From Desertifilum tharense IPPAS B-1220 (GTDB lineage Bacteria > Cyanobacteriota > Cyanobacteriia > Cyanobacteriales > Desertifilaceae): a stretch of 45,199 nucleotides of DNA. Below are positions 42,819-45,199 of the stretch, one piece after another. The notes under the pieces are model-generated. The model was not told the DNA's origin. It saw only the letters and a list, made by a program, of their open reading frames with translations, and made no database searches. The translations under genes were made by a program, and so were the position numbers. Location of the stretch: assembly GCF_001746915.1 (NCBI RefSeq), contig NZ_MJGC01000072.1:1-45199 (forward strand). The letters run 5' to 3'. The stretch's first letter is position 1, and each line of letters opens with the position of its first letter.

Positions 42819-43790
42819 TTAAATAATAAATTCTTCTACCATGCTAATTTCTCCTAAAGCAAGACTAACGCTAAAATATTCTCCAATTTCCCCAGTGAAT
42901 TCTAACTGTATCCAGTTATCTGCTTCACGCGCCTGAGCTTGCAATACTTCATTCCCCTCTGCATCCAGTACAGTGAGTTGCAATTTTTCAGGTAGATAAG
43001 GATAGTTTCCAGCAGAGCGTACCACGAGGCGAATTTCTCGTTCGCACTCGTGAGTTGAAAGGAGGGAGACAATCAAAACAACAGGACGATCCGCAAGTTG
43101 GATTCCTAAGTCAATTAATTTACCTCGCGTAATGTCATCATTTGGACGATCTGCTTCTATGGGTTTCTTGCGGACAATAGCATATTCTTGAGGATGTTTC
43201 ATCACCCTTTCCAAGTTTTCCCAGCCGACTTCAAAGACTTTTTCTATCCATTGATTGAGTTTTACAAGCTTTGCGTTTGCTCTGACTTCTTCACTGTTTT
43301 GAGCTGCTGCTAAACTCAATTTTTCTAAATATTCGAGAAAATAATCTAGAGACTGAAGTCGATCGAGACCTATTTCTTCCTGGCTTGGCTGAAGAATAAA
43401 ACCGAGAATTGTTGCTTCTGTCAAACTTTCGTTAAACTGAACAGCCATGTAGCCAATGCGATTTTGCCAAACTTCCTGCGGTATCTTTAGAACTTGCTCG
43501 TTCGCTAACATTGGACGACATTCTAAATGACCTAATTTAGAAATTTGCAGATCGGCAACATTTTGTAAAGAAAATAGTGCCGGATTATGAGAGTAACTGG
43601 CTTCTATATCGGTGGAGATTCCTAAACATTGCAGATAAAAATCAACAGCAGAAACCGCTAAAAGATTGAGATAGACCTGTTTGGCTTTCTGAGGATTAAG
43701 CTGTTGCTGAGAATATTTATTGGCAATTTGATGGTTGTAAGCCGTTAGGGGAATAAGCATTTGGCAATCCGTTGGAATATAAATTAACAT
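42819..43790 (-). CDS. DUF1822 family protein
   Basis: A 323-residue soluble protein of the cyanobacterial DUF1822 family. Recognisable landmarks are the QQLNPQKAKQVYLNLLAVSAVDFYLQCLGI segment near the N-terminus and WQNRIGYMAVQFNESLTEATILGFI in the middle third, with the C-terminal LIDLGIQLADRPVVLIVSL and a beta-sandwich-like end. No catalytic motif is visible. It lies between the sigma factor and the CHAT-CHASE2 gene with only 11-26 bases of spacing, which in this gene set suggests an anti-sigma or signal-transfer role, but that is inference. The ATG at 43790 overlaps a TTG at 43793; an ATG at 43760 is also possible. Confidence 0.87.
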   Translation of the reverse strand: MLIYIPTDCQMLIPLTAYNHQIANKYSQQQLNPQKAKQVYLNLLAVSAVDFYLQCLGISTDIEASYSHNPALFSLQNVADLQISKLGHLECRPMLANEQVLKIPQEVWQNRIGYMAVQFNESLTEATILGFILQPSQEEIGLDRLQSLDYFLEYLEKLSLAAAQNSEEVRANAKLVKLNQWIEKVFEVGWENLERVMKHPQEYAIVRKKPIEADRPNDDITRGKLIDLGIQLADRPVVLIVSLLSTHECEREIRLVVRSAGNYPYLPEKLQLTVLDAEGNEVLQAQAREADNWIQLEFTGEIGEYFSVSLALGEISMVEEFII

Positions 43791-43804
43791 CAATACTCAA
43801 ACCG

Positions 43805-44455
43805 TTATAGACAATGTTGATCTTTAAGATATTCCCGAAAATGCTCGGCAAATTTTTCTAATTTACGTTGATAAAAGCTGCTGAGAGTAGAAACTCCTAC
43901 ATTTAGCTCGTTTGAGATTTCTTGCCACGATCTTCCCTCTAAGTAGCGAAGAGCGATCGCTCTAAAATTAGCCCTGGGATTTTTACTAATGTGAACTTGG
44001 CTAAATTTACCTTCTGGGTCGTTCTGTAAATACTCTCGAATCTCTTGGGCGACTTCTTTCACGATAGACAAAGAGTTTCTTTCACACAGTCGATCCAATT
44101 CATCCATATTAGGCATATATTGAATTTTTTTATGGCTGCGCTCTCGCAAGACATCAATAAATCGTTTATCCATCATGAAGTTCACCCATTTTATTAGCTT
44201 GCCTCGCTGGGGGTCGTAATTGTTAATGTTTTGAAAAACAAATAATAAGACTCGCTGTTGAGTTTCATTATAAAGATCGTCATAAACTTCTTTGGGAAAA
44301 CGACCAAGTTGAGGACGACAAAGTTGACCCGATTTTTGAAGCGTTGAAACTAGCTTTGTGAGGGCTATTTGTCTTTGTCGGGTGCCAGGAGGATGGTTTT
44401 GAGCTTCGATAGCTAGTTGCTGGAGTTTCTCGTCTAGTTCGTTGCTTGTATCCAT
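43805..44455 (-). CDS. sigma-70 family RNA polymerase sigma factor (extracytoplasmic-function-like)
   Basis: A 216-residue sigma factor with region 2 (VYDDLYNETQQRVLLFVFQNINNYDPQRGKLIKWVNFMMDKRFIDVLRERSH) and region 4 (ARANFRAIALRYLEGRSWQEISNELNVGVSTLSSFYQRKLEKF) but no region 1 or 3, as in short alternative sigma factors. It heads the operon with DUF1822, CHAT-CHASE2 and DUF928, the usual place for a dedicated sigma that transcribes its own and associated genes. I chose the ATG at 44455, which has GGAG 6 bases upstream; the frame is open to a TTG at 44467 but that codon falls inside the Shine-Dalgarno sequence. Confidence 0.9.
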   Translation of the reverse strand: MDTSNELDEKLQQLAIEAQNHPPGTRQRQIALTKLVSTLQKSGQLCRPQLGRFPKEVYDDLYNETQQRVLLFVFQNINNYDPQRGKLIKWVNFMMDKRFIDVLRERSHKKIQYMPNMDELDRLCERNSLSIVKEVAQEIREYLQNDPEGKFSQVHISKNPRANFRAIALRYLEGRSWQEISNELNVGVSTLSSFYQRKLEKFAEHFREYLKDQHCL

Positions 44456-44467
44456 TTCTGGCTCCAA

Positions 44468-44647
44468 TTACACGCATTCATCGCTAGGTTAAGGGAGTAG
44501 AGGAGAGGAGCAGGCGGCAAAATTACCAGCCTTCTTCTATCTCTCGTAATTTCCTAGCCGGTTTTACGCAAAAGGTGGCAATTTTTGTCGTTTCCTCTGT
44601 GTTTGTCTCCATCACCGCGATCGCGTCGTCCTCTATTTGAGACAATA
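44468..44647. other. intergenic region upstream of the sigma-factor gene
   Basis: 180 bases with the sigma-operon promoter region. No consensus vegetative promoter is obvious on the minus strand. There is an AT-rich stretch near 44575-44590 and a HIP1-like site at 44616-44625. Confidence 0.4.
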
Positions 44648-44677
44648 GTGACACGCAGCCAACAGTCATGCTATAAT
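44648..44677 (+). promoter_or_regulatory. vegetative-type promoter of the tRNA-Gly gene
   Basis: The -35 GTGACA (44648-44653, 5 of 6 bases of TTGACA) and the -10 TATAAT (44672-44677) are separated by 18 bases. The predicted start point lies about 42 bases before the tRNA. Confidence 0.6.
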
Positions 44678-44725
44678 GAAGGTTAACTTTGCCAAAAAGA
44701 CACTTGAGTCTTAAAAAGGCTAAAT

Positions 44726-44797
44726 GCGGGTATAGTTCAGTGGTAGAACGTTAGCTTCCCAAGCTAAATGTCGTGGGTTCGAGTCCCATTACCCGCT
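44726..44797 (+). tRNA. tRNA-Gly (anticodon CCC)
   Basis: A 72-nt cloverleaf. The acceptor stem GCGGGTA pairs with TACCCGC, the D-arm is TAGTTCAGTGGTAGAAC, the anticodon stem TTAGC/GCTAA encloses the loop TTCCCAA with anticodon CCC at 44758-44760, and the T-arm is GTGGGTTCGAGTCCCAT. The 3' CCA is not encoded. It decodes GGG. Confidence 0.95.
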
Positions 44798-44845
44798 TCA
44801 TGTTGTACAGTGACTAATTAATTGTCATCGGTGACTAATTATTGA

Positions 44846-45032
44846 TCAACAGAAGAGGATTGATTCTCTCCGTTTAAAACTCTTCGGGCTAACGTTGGCG
44901 TAAGTTTTCACAGTTTCATAAGGCATGTCTAGGTTGGCTGCGATCGCCTGTAGCGATTTGCCAAACTCCCGGCGTGCTAGTACCCAAAAGATAGCTCTCA
45001 AAGCCTCAACGAACCTTACTTCCGGGTTTCAT
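44846..45032 (-). pseudogene. small broken helix-turn-helix-like ORF beside the tRNA
   Basis: A frame on the minus strand reads FVEALRAIFWVLARREFGKS, then LQAIAANLDMPYETVKTYANV, ending at 44846. It resembles the helix-turn-helix of small DNA-binding or transposase-related proteins (LQAIAANLDMPYETVKTY). An ATG at 45032 gives only MKPGSKVR before a TGA; a single base shift joins that start to the long frame. This suggests a frameshifted remnant. The family is not identified. It may have arrived next to the tRNA, a frequent insertion site. Confidence 0.4.
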
Positions 45033-45044
45033 CTCAAAAATTAG

Positions 45045-45199
45045 CACTAACTTCCCCCCATCCCCCCATCTCCCCATCCTCTTCTTCCCCAACTCCCAAC
45101 TCCCTTCTTCCCCAACCCCCAACTCCCAACTCCCAACTCCCTTCTTCCCCAACCCCCAACTCCCAACTCCCTTCTTCCCCAACCCCCAACCCCCAACTC
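45045..45199. repeat. heptamer repeat island 5 (C-arm), cut by the window edge
   Basis: C-rich units CCCCCAT, CCCAACT and CTTCTTCCCCAA repeat through to the right edge, matching the C-arms of the other islands. The partner G-arm is not within the window. Confidence 0.8.

Overview
The window is cyanobacterial chromosome. The evidence is the very frequent GCGATCGC (HIP1) octamer on both strands, the cyanobacterial NDH-1 CO2-uptake set (NdhF/NdhD/CO2 hydration protein), DUF1825, DUF1822 and DUF928 proteins, and heptameric short tandem repeats of the kind known from filamentous cyanobacteria. A filamentous, non-heterocystous Oscillatoriales-type organism is my best guess; the genus cannot be read from this sequence.

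Layout. 0.4-10.9 kb is mostly housekeeping: tyrS, a class A penicillin-binding protein, DUF1825, a TM2/SHOCT protein, a ComEA-like helix-hairpin-helix protein, two envelope proteins of unknown function, signal peptidase I (lepB), a carboxyl-terminal processing protease and ispG. 10.9-16.1 kb is accessory: a free-standing FGE-sulfatase/C-type-lectin-fold protein, a Trypco1-like protein and a caspase-FGE fusion, embedded in palindromic repeats and a 158-bp direct duplication, followed by a YwqG/DUF1963 gene whose 3' end has been amplified about 124 bp at a time. The two FGE domains differ in their C-terminal segment in the pattern left by a diversity-generating retroelement (DGR). 16.1-22.3 kb holds arsH and an ndhF-ndhD-CO2 hydration cluster interrupted by a repeat island. 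22.6-28.7 kb holds a pentapeptide-repeat membrane protein and a GldA/GldF/GldG-like ABC exporter set with a DUF4340 partner. 28.7-32.7 kb holds purU, a GH57 alpha-glucan branching enzyme and a SIMPL-domain protein.

32.8-44.5 kb is a coherent cyanobacterial accessory module. A two-partner-secretion passenger is fused in one reading frame to its own POTRA/beta-barrel transporter and overlaps a signal-bearing TPR-CHAT protease. Converging on these is an operon of a sigma-70-family factor, DUF1822, a CHAT-CHASE2 membrane protein and DUF928. A plausible reading is an envelope-stress or surface-signal circuit (CHASE2 sensor, CHAT proteases, dedicated sigma factor, secreted adhesin), but its function is not established. 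The window ends with tRNA-Gly(CCC), a small broken helix-turn-helix-like ORF and another heptamer island.

The most interesting signals are the probable DGR variable regions on the caspase/FGE pair, the fused TpsA-TpsB protein with its CHAT/sigma neighbourhood, and the composite G-arm/C-arm repeat islands, two of which supply the stop codon of an adjacent gene.
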